A DNA stretch of 64,000 nt, taken from Termitomyces sp. T153. Lineage: Eukaryota > Basidiomycota > Agaricomycetes > Agaricales > Lyophyllaceae. Both the position numbers and the translations under genes were made by a program. The stretch spans positions 124,001-188,000 of the forward strand of contig JACKQL020000024.1 of the NCBI GenBank assembly GCA_018296165.2. Direction: 5' to 3'. Position 1 is the stretch's first letter. Each line of letters begins with the position of its first letter. The notes beneath the pieces are model-generated. The model did no database searches and was not told the DNA's origin. It saw nothing but the letters and a program-made list of their open reading frames with translations. Below are positions 1 to 11,542 of this stretch, in pieces.

Positions 1-1332
<1,332 letters not shown>

Positions 1333-1407
1333 TGCTGATGTTTGTTAGAGGAGTGATGAAGATAAAAAGATGATAGGCGATGGAACCCTGTTGGGAGAGT
1401 TAGAAAT

Positions 1408-1416
1408 TTATATAAG
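1408..1416 (-). promoter_or_regulatory. Candidate TATA box of the actin gene
   Basis: TTATATAA lies about 76 bp upstream of the actin start codon in the 386-bp divergent actin/P450 intergenic region. Spacing suits a TATA box with a short 5' leader. No equally clear TATA element was seen for the P450 side. Inference from motif and position only. Confidence 0.5.
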
Positions 1417-1718
1417 ACTCTGCGCAGCCTTTTGCTGCGAACTGCGGCGAGTTACCTTTGCTTTCTCGTTGTTGGGCGGAGGGGAGATGTCACGTAGGCA
1501 AATTCCGAAGTAGTCTCACAAATGCGCTTATCCGATTGCATTAGGGCCGGTCTAACTGCGGAGCACTGCCACTCCGTTCTTGTCGATCCCATCAGGAGTT
1601 ATTACTTTTCATGTGTTGAATAAGTAGCACCCACGTATGACACATGCTCATGCTCGTGATTTCTCAATAGCATAAGTATTTGAGCTCGTTCCCAGTCTCA
1701 AGTTAAGCATCTCCCAGC

Positions 1719-4277
1719 ATGCCGCTCCCACCTGGCCCAATATATCTCGCAAATCGACTGCCCCCTCTCCTTGTTCCTCTGTTTTCCGTCTATCTTCTGA
1801 ATCGTGTTCTGAGCTCTTATTTCTACATTTCTCTTCCCATTTGGGCTATGGTCATTTCTACAATCTCTACAGTTCCTCTCAGTGTCATAATACGATTTGC
1901 CTGTATCGACTTCATCAATCGCAGGAATGCTGCAGCTCTAGGCGCTGTTCTTCCTCCACACGTCAAGGACAAATACCCTCTCGGTCTCGGCACACTTATC
2001 GAAAGCATTAACAATCTTAAAACCGGGTATCCAGGTTAGCCATCCAACTATAGATGCCAGGTCCTCTCAACTTCCTTCTAGGCGAATTCTTCAACGTCTT
2101 GGGGGATAAGTATGGCAATACCTTTAATATCAGGATCCTCTTCGAAGATAGAGCAAGTCATCTCACTCCCTTCAAAAACACCTATTTACGTCTACAGATA
2201 TTCACCGTAGAGCCTGAATACATGAAAGCTATCTTAGCCACCCAATTTGATGACTTCGAAAAAGGTCGGTGCTCCTCCCCCCGAGGGGTACAATTTCTGA
2301 CCGTTCGTCTCCCCTCGTCAGGACCCATGTTCTACCACCAATTACACTCATTCCTGGGCACCGGCGTATTCAACTCCGATGGTATGTCAACTTCCATTCA
2401 ATATGACCTCACAGACTCATCCTTCCGGCATAGGCGATATGTGGAGGTAAGTGCGAGACCGGCCGCCATTCATCAATATAGTCAAGTACTGGTATAAAGG
2501 TTTCACCGTGCCATGACCCGGCCCTTCTTTAGCAAGGATCGGATTACCCATTTTGACATCTTCGAACGCCACGCTCAGGATGCGATCCAGCAGCTCAAAT
2601 CCAGGCTCAAGGAAGGTTTCCCCGTTGATATCCAGGTAAAGTCCTCTTCTTCATTTCTCGAGGTTTTTATATAGAACTCTTTCATCAGGACTTGGCATCG
2701 CGTTTCACCATGGACTCTGCTACCGAATTTCTCTTTGCAAAAGACGTGCAATCCCTCGGCGCTGGACTACCTTACCCCCATTATTCCTCTCTCTCGCGTT
2801 CGACATTCTCCGAAAGACATCCCGCAAACATCTTCTCCAAGGCATTTGATGAAGCACAGCGACACCTCGCGCTCAGGTCCCGGTTCGGTGCGGTTTGGCC
2901 CCTGTCAGAATTCTGGAAGGACAAGGTCGCCGAGAAAATGGGCCCTATCTTCGAGTTCATCAACCCCATTTTGACCGCCGCTGTCGCGAGGAACAAGGCA
3001 GCTGGCAACAACGAAAAACTTGGAGCCAATGTTGACCGTGAGGTGCAGGATGGAGAGTGTCTGCTTGATCATTTGATCAAGTATACGGATGGTATGGGCT
3101 TTTTCTCCAATTTCAATTCTGTTACTGTCATGGATTTCCCATGTAGATCCAATTGTTCTACGTGATGAGACTCTGAATATTTTGCTCGCGGGAAGAGACA
3201 CTGTAGGTCCTCCAGGCTTGAACTGATGATTTGAATTTACATGGTGAATATAGACCACAAACTCCATTTCTTATGCGATCTATATGCTTGCCAAGCACCC
3301 GAATGTTCTCAGTCGTCTCCGAAGTGAAATCCTGTCGAAGGTCGGTAGTTCCAGCCGACCTACATATGATGACATGAAGGAGATGAAATACCTGCGCGCG
3401 GTAATCAACGGTGAGTGCAGTATCAAGCCCTGAATCACAGGTGTTCTCAGATTCTTCCCACATAGAAACTTTACGACTGTATCCTGCCGTGTAAGTGCTG
3501 TATCTCTCGCAAACCAGAATACAACTTGACACTGGATTTCAGACCCTTCAACGTCCGGTAATAACTTGGATCACAAGGTTTAAAAACTCCACTAACATCC
3601 ATGATAGGACATCGAACAAAGCAACATTGTGGCCATCCAAGATAGGAGGAAAACCTTTCTACATTCCCGCCAATACCAAGTTAGTATGCAATTCTGTTGC
3701 AATAATTTGCATCCTCATACACATGCAGAATGCCATACAGTGTGTTTTTGATGCACCGTCGAACTGACCTCTGGGGCCCAGATGGTATGTTGCTATGACA
3801 CTACCAGCAGTCGTCTCAATACTCAATCCTATCAGCAAATGAGTTCGACCCCGATAGATTCCTCGATGATAGACTGCGAAAGTATCTTACTCCTAACCCA
3901 TTCATCTTCCTTCCCTTCAACGCAGGACCGCGCATCTGTCTCGGTCAACAGGTATGTCCTTTGTACAGTCTGCATGCGCAGCCTGATATTCTGCATAGTT
4001 CGCCTACCACGAGACGTCGTTCTTCCTCATTAGGCTACTTCAGAGCTTCTCTAAAATCACAATGGCACCAGAAGCGCAGCCGCCGGAGTCTCTCCCGCCT
4101 GCAAGCTGGGCTAGTTCGCCCGGTACCAAAAGTGATGAGCTACGGCCAAAAACCTATCTGACAATGTCGATTTTTGTGGGTGAAATTCTTGCAACCTTTT
4201 GTTTCGTGCTGAACACCATCCAGGGTGGGTGTTGGGTCAGGATGGAAGAAGATGTCGAGAGCAGAAATCAAACATAA
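1719..4277 (+). CDS. Cytochrome P450 monooxygenase, CYP63-like
   Basis: Heme-thiolate monooxygenase, ER-anchored. Sixteen exons by eye: 1719-2034, 2082-2152, 2198-2264, 2322-2381, 2434-2446, 2500-2635, 2689-3091, 3147-3202, 3254-3410, 3466-3490, 3543-3557, 3608-3679, 3729-3784, 3836-3951, 3999-4175, 4224-4277. They join in frame to 597 codons, about the usual CYP63 length. Seen in the product: hydrophobic N-terminal segments after MPLPPGP, I-helix AGRDTT (370-375), K-helix ETLR (427-430), and the heme loop [11 protein letters not shown] with Cys517. CYP63 enzymes of white-rot fungi oxidise alkanes, fatty acids and aromatics; the substrate here is not predictable. Exon 5 is 13 nt and exon 11 is 15 nt. 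The second intron (2153-2197) has a GC donor and is 45 nt with no stop in frame. No inactivating change is seen. Confidence 0.93.
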
Positions 4278-4376
4278 TCATTCATTCATTATTCGTAGTG
4301 TCCAAATACAACGTTAACATAGAATGAATGATTAAATATAATCATTCATTATAATTATTCGCAGTGTTCCAAATAG
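4274..4376 (+). repeat. Imperfect direct repeat between the P450 and RPN10 genes
   Basis: An AATCATTCATT..ATTCG(T/C)AGTGT(T)CCAAATA motif occurs at about 4276-4309 and again at 4339-4375. The first copy begins inside the P450 stop codon region. The 202-bp gap between the genes is largely made of this duplication; no further gene is seen there. Confidence 0.7.
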
Positions 4377-4479
4377 AGTGAATGTAATCAACGACAAATA
4401 TCAAGTATCGCGCTCGACGCGTCAGCGGAAGAAAGCTCTATCCTTCATTTCTCTCCTCACCCCGTTTCTTGTTTCCAAG

Positions 4480-5685
4480 ATGCCATTGGAGGCGACTATG
4501 ATGATAATTGACAACTCTGAATACATGCGCAATGGCGACTATCAGCCTACCCGCTGGGAGACACAGAAAGACGCCGTCAATGTCGTCTTCCAAACCAAAA
4601 TCGACGCTAACCCCGAAAACACGGTTGGCATAATGACCATGGCAGGAAAGGGGTGAGCATTCTCAACACCAGATTTGTACCACATATTCAATATCGCAAA
4701 CGAACTCTCTGTTCAGTCCCGAAGTCCTTGTTACACATTCTAAAGATCTAGGCCAAATACTACAAGGCCTGCACAAGGCTTCTTCGAATATTAGTGGGCA
4801 GATTGACATCCCTACTGCCATTGCCATTGCTCAGCTAGCCTTGAAACATCGCGAGAATAAGAATCTCCGGCAGCGGATAATTGTCTTTGTTGCCTCGCCG
4901 TTAGAGGGCCAAGCAGCGGACGAGAAGGCGATGGTCAAGCTTGCGAAGAAGCTCAAGAAGAATAATGTTGCAGTAGATGTCGTCAGCTACGGCGATGGTA
5001 TTGAAGAGACAACAGGGGAGGAGAAGAGTGTACTTCGGGCATTTGTAGACAGTGCAAGCAGTGGCGACAACTCGTATGTTCCGCTTTCCCTTCCGTATTA
5101 CCCATCTCTGACTGTAGCACGAAGTCACCTTGTGTCAATACCGCCAGGCACACGGCTACTGTCCGATGCCCTGATCTCTTCTCCCATTCTTTCGGACGAC
5201 CGAAGCTCCAGCATACCTGCCGAGTTCGGAGGCTCTGGTGATGCCGCTGGAGCGTCTGGTTCCGGTGGAGCAAATCAATTCGAATTTGGCGTCGATCCTA
5301 GTTTAGACCCGGAGTTGGCTCTGGTGAGGACAAATTTTTTGCTTGATTCCTTGTCGGCGCCGTCAACCTTCAAATTTAGGCACTACAAATGTCGATGCAA
5401 GAAGCACAAGCGCGAGAGGCGGCAGAAGCCGCAGCAGCTGCGTCGAATCAGGCTGAAACGACAATACATGCGTCACCCTCTCCTACAGCAGCGCCTGCAG
5501 AACCAACGGACGACGACGAAGAGCGACTCCTTCAGCAAGCTTTGGTTATGTCGCAAGAGGGTAATGATGTTGAGATGGAGGGTGGGGATGAATTTGATGA
5601 GGACGAGGACGAGGAAGCAGCAATTGCAAGAGCGATTGAGATGAGTATGCGTCCACAGGAGGATCAACAGGAAGACAAGAAATAG
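4480..5685 (+). CDS. RPN10: 26S proteasome regulatory subunit Rpn10 (ubiquitin receptor)
   Basis: Rpn10 (S5a/PSMD4) sits in the 19S regulatory particle and binds polyubiquitin chains. Exons by eye: 4480-4652, 4717-5073, 5125-5323, 5380-5685, giving 344 codons. The N-terminal VWA domain (about 1-190) starts with the typical [14 protein letters not shown], and IIVFVASP and VDVVSYG are conserved core strands. The C-terminal part has an ALALQMSM-type ubiquitin-interacting motif at about 239-253 and two further UIM-like helices at about 290-303 and 320-333, separated by Ala-rich and acidic linkers. Yeast Rpn10 has one UIM and animal S5a two, so three candidates is on the high side. The last exon is read in the frame beginning GCACTACAA at 5380. 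Confidence 0.96.
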
Positions 5686-6030
5686 GTCCATCATTGACTA
5701 TTAGATGACTTTTTCTCTCTCTCAACATCGCTTTTTATCTGCATATATGTATCTCTAACTCATAACTCATGAGGTTTTGTACTCCAGGCTCAGACAGCAG
5801 ATTGCATCAAACCGAGAATCTTCCTGTTCATTATATGGCACATTCACTCAACTATCCCGCTATTTGTTGCTCACGTATCCAATATCTTTGAGATTGACTT
5901 GAATAGTTCAAGCAATTTCTTCGGCAAACATATCCCACAGTGCGTTAGCGATCAGGCTTCTATATGGGATCTTCGTGTCCCACTGCCAGATCAAATGAAT
6001 CTCTAACCCGATTTACCAGCAGCAGCTATC
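5686..6030. other. Intergenic region, RPN10 3' end to dehydrogenase-HAD promoter
   Basis: This 345-bp stretch is AT-rich and holds no supported gene. The first part is pyrimidine-rich after the RPN10 stop, as in fungal 3' UTRs. No clear TATA or operator was recognised upstream of the start codon at 6031. Confidence 0.6.
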
Positions 6031-7803
6031 ATGTCAGATGTTCTATTTATCGGACTTGGGGCCATGGGTGGAGAGCTAGCTTGCCGCTTAGCTGCCCCAC
6101 AAGGTTACACAACCTTCCTACATGATCTGAAACCTCTTTCTGTTGAAAATTTAACAAGCAGAATACCTCGCAGCAAGGGATTTAACATGTCGGCGCAGTC
6201 CGAGCCCCTTCCGAGTGTTGTGTATACCTGTCTTCCCTCTTCTACAGACGTCGAACAGGTTCTACAGACGTTTCTAGACCGTGTCAAACGTGGAACGCTG
6301 TGGTTCGACTGCACTTCTGGTGACCCATTCAAGGACAGAGAATTTGAAGCACTTTTGCGAGGGAAAGAGGCTACCTTCGTGGACGTCGGCGTCTCTGGAG
6401 GTATGACTATTCCTATTTGTTCATTCCTACTTGGCTGATTTAAGTAAAACCCTCGAGGCCCTCGGGGAGCCGCGGCTGGCTCGCTCACTGCCATGGTTGG
6501 GTGCCCGACGGATGTCTTCCAGAAGGTACAACCTTTCCTCGAGTCATGTGCGGAACGTATCGTGCACTGTGGCGACACGGGCGCTGGTCATGCCGTTAAA
6601 GCAGTGAATAACATCATCATGGGAACTAATCTTGTAATAGCTTCTGAAGGGCTGAGCATCCTTGCCAAGTACGGCGTCAGTCCAGCTGCCGCTCTTGCAA
6701 TCATCAATGAATCATCTGGGCGAAGGTAAGGCGACCTTCATCTCGATCACGGTCGGACTCTTAGATTCAAACCACGCATGATAGCTGGGCAACTCAGGAT
6801 AGAATGCAAAATTACATCCTGCCAGGGACATACGACTATGGTTTTCAGCTCTCCCTTCTCGAAAAGGACATGTCGACTGCTTTACAGCTCGCATCTGGGT
6901 GTGGGAACACAACACCACTCCTGACAAACTCTTTTCGTCTCGTCAGTCGAGCCAGCCAAACCCTAAGCGCCACAGCCGATCACACAAGACTAGCGGAAGT
7001 GGTCGCAAAGCTACAGTCAACGACTCTTGTCACTCATAAACAATCATCTGACAAACAGCCCAAGTCCCCGTCTATGCGTGCTCTGGGTATCAAGCTTGTA
7101 GTATTTGATTGCGCAGGCACGATCATCGACGAGGGTGGACTTGTATACAACGTCCTGAAACAAGTGATGCGCCGCGCTCCTGGCGGCTGTATCACATATA
7201 CCGAGGAAGAATTCAACAGGTGGCACGGGGGAAACAAGATTGAATTGCTTCGTTTCTTTGGGTATCGCGCAGGAATGTCGGAAGAAGAGGTTCAGGGGAT
7301 GTACACAGATTTTCTGAGTTCTCTCCAAACTGGATATTTTAGCTCTGAGAACAAAGGCGCCGTCACTTTGATACCGGGCGTCATAGAGCTTTTCTACGAA
7401 CTTAGAAGGGCAGGCATCAAAGTTTGTCTCAACACAGGTATGTTACTGTACTTTATTAAACAACAATTCCAATTACCTTCTTGCAGGATATCCACACTCC
7501 ATTGCAGATAGGTTGATACAGGTCCTCGAGCTGGAGGACAAGATTGACGGTTTGGTGGTTGCGGAAGATGTTGGCATGGGTCGGCCTTATCCTTATATGA
7601 TACAGCATCTTGCGCGCCTACATAACATTGTAGACATGCGCCACATTGTCAAGCTGGGAGATTCAGTCCGCGATATTGAGGAAGGACGTTTTTCGGGATG
7701 CGGATTGGTTGTGGGTGTGCTAACTGGGGCTGATTCCGCCGAGGACCACATCAAGGCTGGTGCAGACCTTGTATTGAAGAGTGTAGCAGATCTGTCCGTC
7801 TGA
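6031..7803 (+). CDS. Fusion protein: 3-hydroxyisobutyrate-dehydrogenase-like domain plus phosphonatase-type HAD hydrolase
   Basis: Exons by eye: 6031-6400, 6458-6725, 6785-7437, 7487-7803, joining in frame to 535 codons. Residues 1-~310 are a beta-hydroxyacid dehydrogenase of the HIBADH/6PGDH family. They show a Rossmann motif GLGAMG (8-13), a substrate-site segment SGG (122-124), and the catalytic Lys171 in AVKAVNN. Residues ~315-535 are a HAD hydrolase. Asp321 begins DCAGT, where Ala replaces the second Asp as in phosphonoacetaldehyde hydrolase (DxAGT). The later motifs are GRPYPYMI (462-469) and KLGDSVRD (486-493). A ~20-residue Ser/Lys-rich linker separates the halves. The internal Met before the HAD half (about residue 310) lies mid-exon, so the fusion is not an exon-junction guess. 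Likely NAD(P)-dependent oxidation of a hydroxyacid coupled to a phosphohydrolase or phosphonatase; substrates are unknown. Confidence 0.9.
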
Positions 7804-8282
7804 ATGCCGTAGACCGTAAATTTGTTCACATTGGCTAAGGTCTATGTTGTATGTTTAGTCTGAAGAGCAAGTATCTGTAGCGGCCCCTAGTAGGGCAGTC
7901 ACATTTGTGCTGCCTTTGTGGAGTAGACTGGTCAAGATTTTGGACACTGAACACATCAGGTCCTCACACTTGTTCGAGTGTTCTTGTTGTTCAAGTGTTT
8001 TTGTTGAGCCAGGCTATAACCTTTCGAACTCCAGATGCTCAGGCTTATAGCCCTCGATACATTTAAGATTGACTATTTTCTGGATCTCCATGGATCCGTA
8101 CAGGATATCTACGCAATCTTGGCGCCATTCAAAGCCGCTTACTTTGACTCTCGGATGTTTCTGTCTCCAGAGTCACGAGGTCCCGGATCCATTTTTGCCG
8201 GAGTCGCCGGATCTCGTGTGACTGATAATTGCATAAAATACTGATATTTAGCCAGCTCAAATCCACAACTCTTGCTCTTGTT
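7804..8282. other. Intergenic region upstream of the hydratase gene
   Basis: This 479-bp stretch holds no supported gene. A short open frame at 8035-8244 has no recognisable similarity and ends just before the real start at 8283, so it is treated as chance. A CTTGTTCGAGTGTTCTTG-type short repeat is present near 7970-8000. Confidence 0.55.
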
Positions 8283-9652
8283 ATGGCCGTGGATCTCTCT
8301 AAAGTTGTTGGCTTCACGCTTCCAGACCGCCCAGTCAGTATAATCATGTCTTCCGAAATCACGCGAACCCTATTGACGTGTTTACTTACATAGGTTGGAT
8401 GGAACAAGAGGGACTTATTGACTTATGCCGTTGGAGTGGGCGCTAAAAGTGACGACCTTTCCCTCATATATGGTGCGTGGATCTTGTACAATATGTATGC
8501 CATGATGGTGACGACGAATTGTAGAGCTTGGTGAGACAGGATCAACTGAGAGGCCATAGACGTCTAACTTTAGTCTTCAGAGAAGTCATTTGCTGCACTT
8601 CCTACATATCCTGTAGTGCTTCAGCTCAAGGGTGACGGTCAAGATGTGAATGTGTTTGCAGAACGTGTCAAAGGACGGCCCATCCCTGGCATGCCGCCTG
8701 TAGATCCCAATCGTATCGTACGTCTCACTTCATCTTATGCCTGCTTCATATTTTTCCTAGCATCTTCTTATAGGTCCACGGGACACAATCCATTGAAATT
8801 CTCAAGGAGTTGCCGTTGGTCAGCGGACCTGGGTGGAAAATGACAACCCGCTACACCGGTGTTTCCGAGAACAGTGCGTGTTGACCGAGCATGATGGGAT
8901 ATATTGGCTAATCGGGTCGTTCAGAGAGTGGTATTGTAGTGACCGCTGAGAACGTACTCGTTGACCCCAATGGTGTTCCATACGCCAAGCTCTACGTAAA
9001 TTCACTTCGGAGTATGTCTTTTGGGGTGCTTGACAAATGATTCTAGAGTTCTGCCTTCAATGTCGGGGCAAAAGCGAAGGGTGACAAATACACCAAGTCT
9101 ATCGCTGGTCCGCCCCAGGCAAAGCCAATACCCAAGGACCGTAAGCCAGATTGGGTAGTGAAAGATCAAACAACACCTGAACAGGCGATCGTCTTCCGCC
9201 TCAGCGGCGACTATAACCCTCTGCACATAGGTATGCATCTTCTACTTGTCAATTATTTTTTCCGAACTCGATTCTCATCGTCTGTTAGATCCTAAGATTG
9301 GTGTATCAGCTGGGTTCGGCGGTGTCATTCTTCACGGTTTGGCGACATTCGGCTTCGCTGCTCGGGGTCTCATCAAGGCTGTAGCAAATGGCGACCCTAC
9401 GGCGTTGAAGCTTTTCGGTGTCCGGTTCACCTCGCCTGTGAAACCTGGTGATGCCCTTGAGACCTCGGTGTGGGAAGTCGGACCTGGTCCTCATGGAACT
9501 GTTGAGGTGGCATTCGTCACCAAAAATCTCACTTCCGGAAAGGTATGACTTCTTAACTCTTGTCCGATATCAGTTCTTTTTACATGTAATCAAAGATCGC
9601 GCTGGGTGGTGGTATTGCATATATCAGGAAAGCTCCTTCACCGAAGTTGTAA
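8283..9652 (+). CDS. MaoC-family 2-enoyl-CoA hydratase 2 (peroxisomal beta-oxidation type)
   Basis: Adds water to trans-2-enoyl-CoA giving (3R)-hydroxyacyl-CoA, like the hydratase domain of yeast Fox2 and human HSD17B4 but as a stand-alone protein. Exons by eye: 8283-8333, 8394-8472, 8525-8530, 8581-8717, 8774-8873, 8925-8995, 9047-9230, 9289-9542, 9596-9652. They join in frame to 312 codons. The hydratase-2 signature LSGDYNPLH carries the expected catalytic Asp203 and His208, followed by GFGGVILHGL. The N-terminal half has the second hotdog fold (LTYAVGVGA, LPTYPVV). Exon 3 is 6 nt (AGCTTG) and restores the conserved YEL before KSFAALPTYP. The C-terminus is SPKL: PKL is a possible variant PTS1, weaker than SKL. 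It is convergent with the dioxygenase gene, 45 bp between stops. Confidence 0.92.
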
Positions 9653-9697
9653 TTAAATAATTCTCCAGTATATAAGTGAGAATCCATTTATATCGAA

Positions 9698-11006
9698 TTA
9701 TAGTTTTGCTTCCAACACGCGCCTTCGATCCAAAAGATCATCGGCTTCCAGGTAACACCCTTTGAGCCATCTATTTGTTTCTCCCTCCTTTTCCTGCCCA
9801 TCGATGTCATTGAATGCTGTACGTGAATGTAAAACTCTACGATTGTCAAAGATGACTGCATCTCCCTCTTGCAGGGTGTAACGATATGTGTTTAAGGGAT
9901 CGTTCAGTGCCTCAGTGAAATGCTTCAAGGCAGGATAGAAGGCATCGGGTGTAGACAGTGGTAAGGGCGCTTGAAACGGCGGAGAATAATTTATGTGGCT
10001 GATCATTCCCGGTGGAGTGCCAGAGGATGGATTAGCCAGCTCAATTGTTGCGTGCTCACGATGGAGGTGGTGCCCGTCATTTATGTAGTGAAATGCCACG
10101 GGCGTAGCCGCGAGGATATCGAAATCTGATGGATGGGATTTTTGAAGCAAAGTGGCGCAGTGAACAGCATCAACAAAGAGTGATTGGCCACCCTGTACTC
10201 TGTTTCGCAGGCAGTGTAAGATTTGATATCGAGGTGGATGCTCAAGATATCTTTTGAAATAATCAATGAGGGTTTGCAGAAGCACGGGGCCAAGACGTTG
10301 CTTACAGGAGATCCATATGGAGGCCTAGATCTAGATTGGTATATGCAACATTCTTGCTATTGCGAACATTTCTGACATCCCACAGCCGTCCATAAAATGT
10401 TGTACGTATGTGACCGAACATCTCCGCAAGGGTGGAGAGCTCGCATTTTTCGTCTGAGGTCTCTTTATGAGGGACGTCCCTCACAAAGAGTAAACCGTAT
10501 CGACAGATTTGCTTGAGAGCAGCTAGCATTCCTTCGGAAGTTTGCAAGGATCCGTACGAGATGAAAAGATCGCGGGTTTGAGTTATAATTCTATTGTTCC
10601 AGGGCTTGCTCACAATTTGTTTGTGAAAGGCAACAAGATTTTTCCGAGAGGAGTGGCGCTCAAGGAATGAGATAGGGAAATGAGATTTGTGGCCATCCTT
10701 CCACTCGATTGCAATTCCATCATCCAAAAGACGAACACCACCTTCGATCGGCTTCACGTCCAACGGTATATCAGATGATTTGTGTAATTTTTGAGATGTG
10801 GTAGGATGTATGCACTCGGGAGACTGACAGGAGTCCCGCAGCCACACATAAGGGAAAGTAGCCTTGAGGGTGTCCACAGTAAGGGAAGAAGGTCCTTTGG
10901 TCAGAGTCGACCAGCTTTGCCGACGAAATAATCGGTTGAATGCAGGAACCCGTAAGTGTAGATTGGCCTGCCGTAATGAGTGACGTAGCAGGAGAGGATT
11001 GCTCAT
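9698..11006 (-). CDS. Gamma-butyrobetaine / trimethyllysine dioxygenase-like 2-oxoglutarate oxygenase
   Basis: Fe(II)/2-oxoglutarate oxygenase of the carnitine pathway, 417 codons, exons 11006-10306 and 10250-9698 with one 55-nt intron. The Arg-rich, acid-free N-terminus (residues 1-35) looks like a mitochondrial presequence. The N-terminal domain has the zinc motif LRDSCQSPECIHP typical of BBOX1/TMLHE. The iron site is HMD (His230, Asp232, spanning the exon junction region) and the distal His is His375 in LHSRTAF. It could be either gamma-butyrobetaine hydroxylase or trimethyllysine hydroxylase; the motifs do not decide. Its native promoter is cut by a Ty3/gypsy insertion starting 60 bp upstream of the start codon, leaving the element's 3' LTR, in the same orientation, as the nearest upstream DNA. 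Confidence 0.93.
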
Positions 11007-11060
11007 GGTAGACTTAGTCTCTGTCTCGAGGCTGCCTCGAAGGTGAAAAGTAACCCGATC

Positions 11061-11065
11061 AGGCC
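11061..11065. repeat. Target site duplication AGGCC, left copy
   Basis: AGGCC abuts the left LTR and is repeated exactly at 20052-20056 after the right LTR. Five-base duplications are typical of Ty3/gypsy integrases. It fixes the outer ends of the element. Confidence 0.95.
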
Positions 11066-11298
11066 TGTAACGACAGCGTCAGGTAACGGTGTCGTCACAC
11101 TATAGAGTCTTAAGTCAACCGGTAGAACTGTTGTAAGTCTAGATTGAAAATAAGAGCTACCGTAAGACATCGTCTACAGTAATTTATATACGACTCGGTA
11201 ATTGCGATACCCGAGAGGCGGTCAGGAAAGAGAACGATATCACAAGTAAAGGAGCAGAAGTCGGTGTTCTAGAGTAAGTGCCGGTTACGGTCGTCACA
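11066..11298 (-). repeat. 3' LTR of the Ty3/gypsy element
   Basis: 233 bp, TGT..ACA ends, the CpG-rich member of the pair. It carries a TATATAAA-type box at 11183-11190 (minus strand) and lies 60 bp from the dioxygenase start codon in the same orientation. Confidence 0.95.
11183..11190 (-). promoter_or_regulatory. LTR TATA box facing the dioxygenase gene
   Basis: Reads TATATAAA on the minus strand. Transcripts starting 25-35 nt downstream would begin near 11155 and run through the rest of the LTR into the dioxygenase gene at 11006. The same box in the 5' LTR is at 19937-19944 and would serve the element. Confidence 0.6.
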
Positions 11299-11311
11299 TA
11301 CGCCCTCCTGA
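11299..11311 (-). other. Probable polypurine tract
   Basis: On the minus strand CAGGAGGGCG lies directly before the 3' LTR, the position of the plus-strand primer of LTR retrotransposons. It is short and interrupted by pyrimidines, so the call is moderate. Confidence 0.5.
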
Positions 11312-11542
11312 TATCGTGAACGAGGTGAGGGATAGCTGGGAAGGAGTCGTGGGGATGTAACGGTGAGGTCTGACAATAATAAAGAGCGAACTAGGGGTCC
11401 GAGGTTGAACGTCGGAAAGGACAGTGGTAGCCTGGAAATCGGCGGGTTGCGAGTTGGAGCGCGGGTGTGATAAGATAATATTTAAGTTGAAAGGAATTGA
11501 AGTCGAAAGATTGTTGTTAAGGAGTGGTGGCAGTAGTGGACT

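Noticed and set aside
6401..6457. Possible pseudogene signal in the dehydrogenase domain (frame break after SGG)
   Set aside because: Explained by a normal 57-nt GT..AG intron that restores the frame.
8035..8244. 69-codon frame upstream of the hydratase
   Set aside because: No resemblance, ends before the real start, and splicing into the hydratase is not supported.
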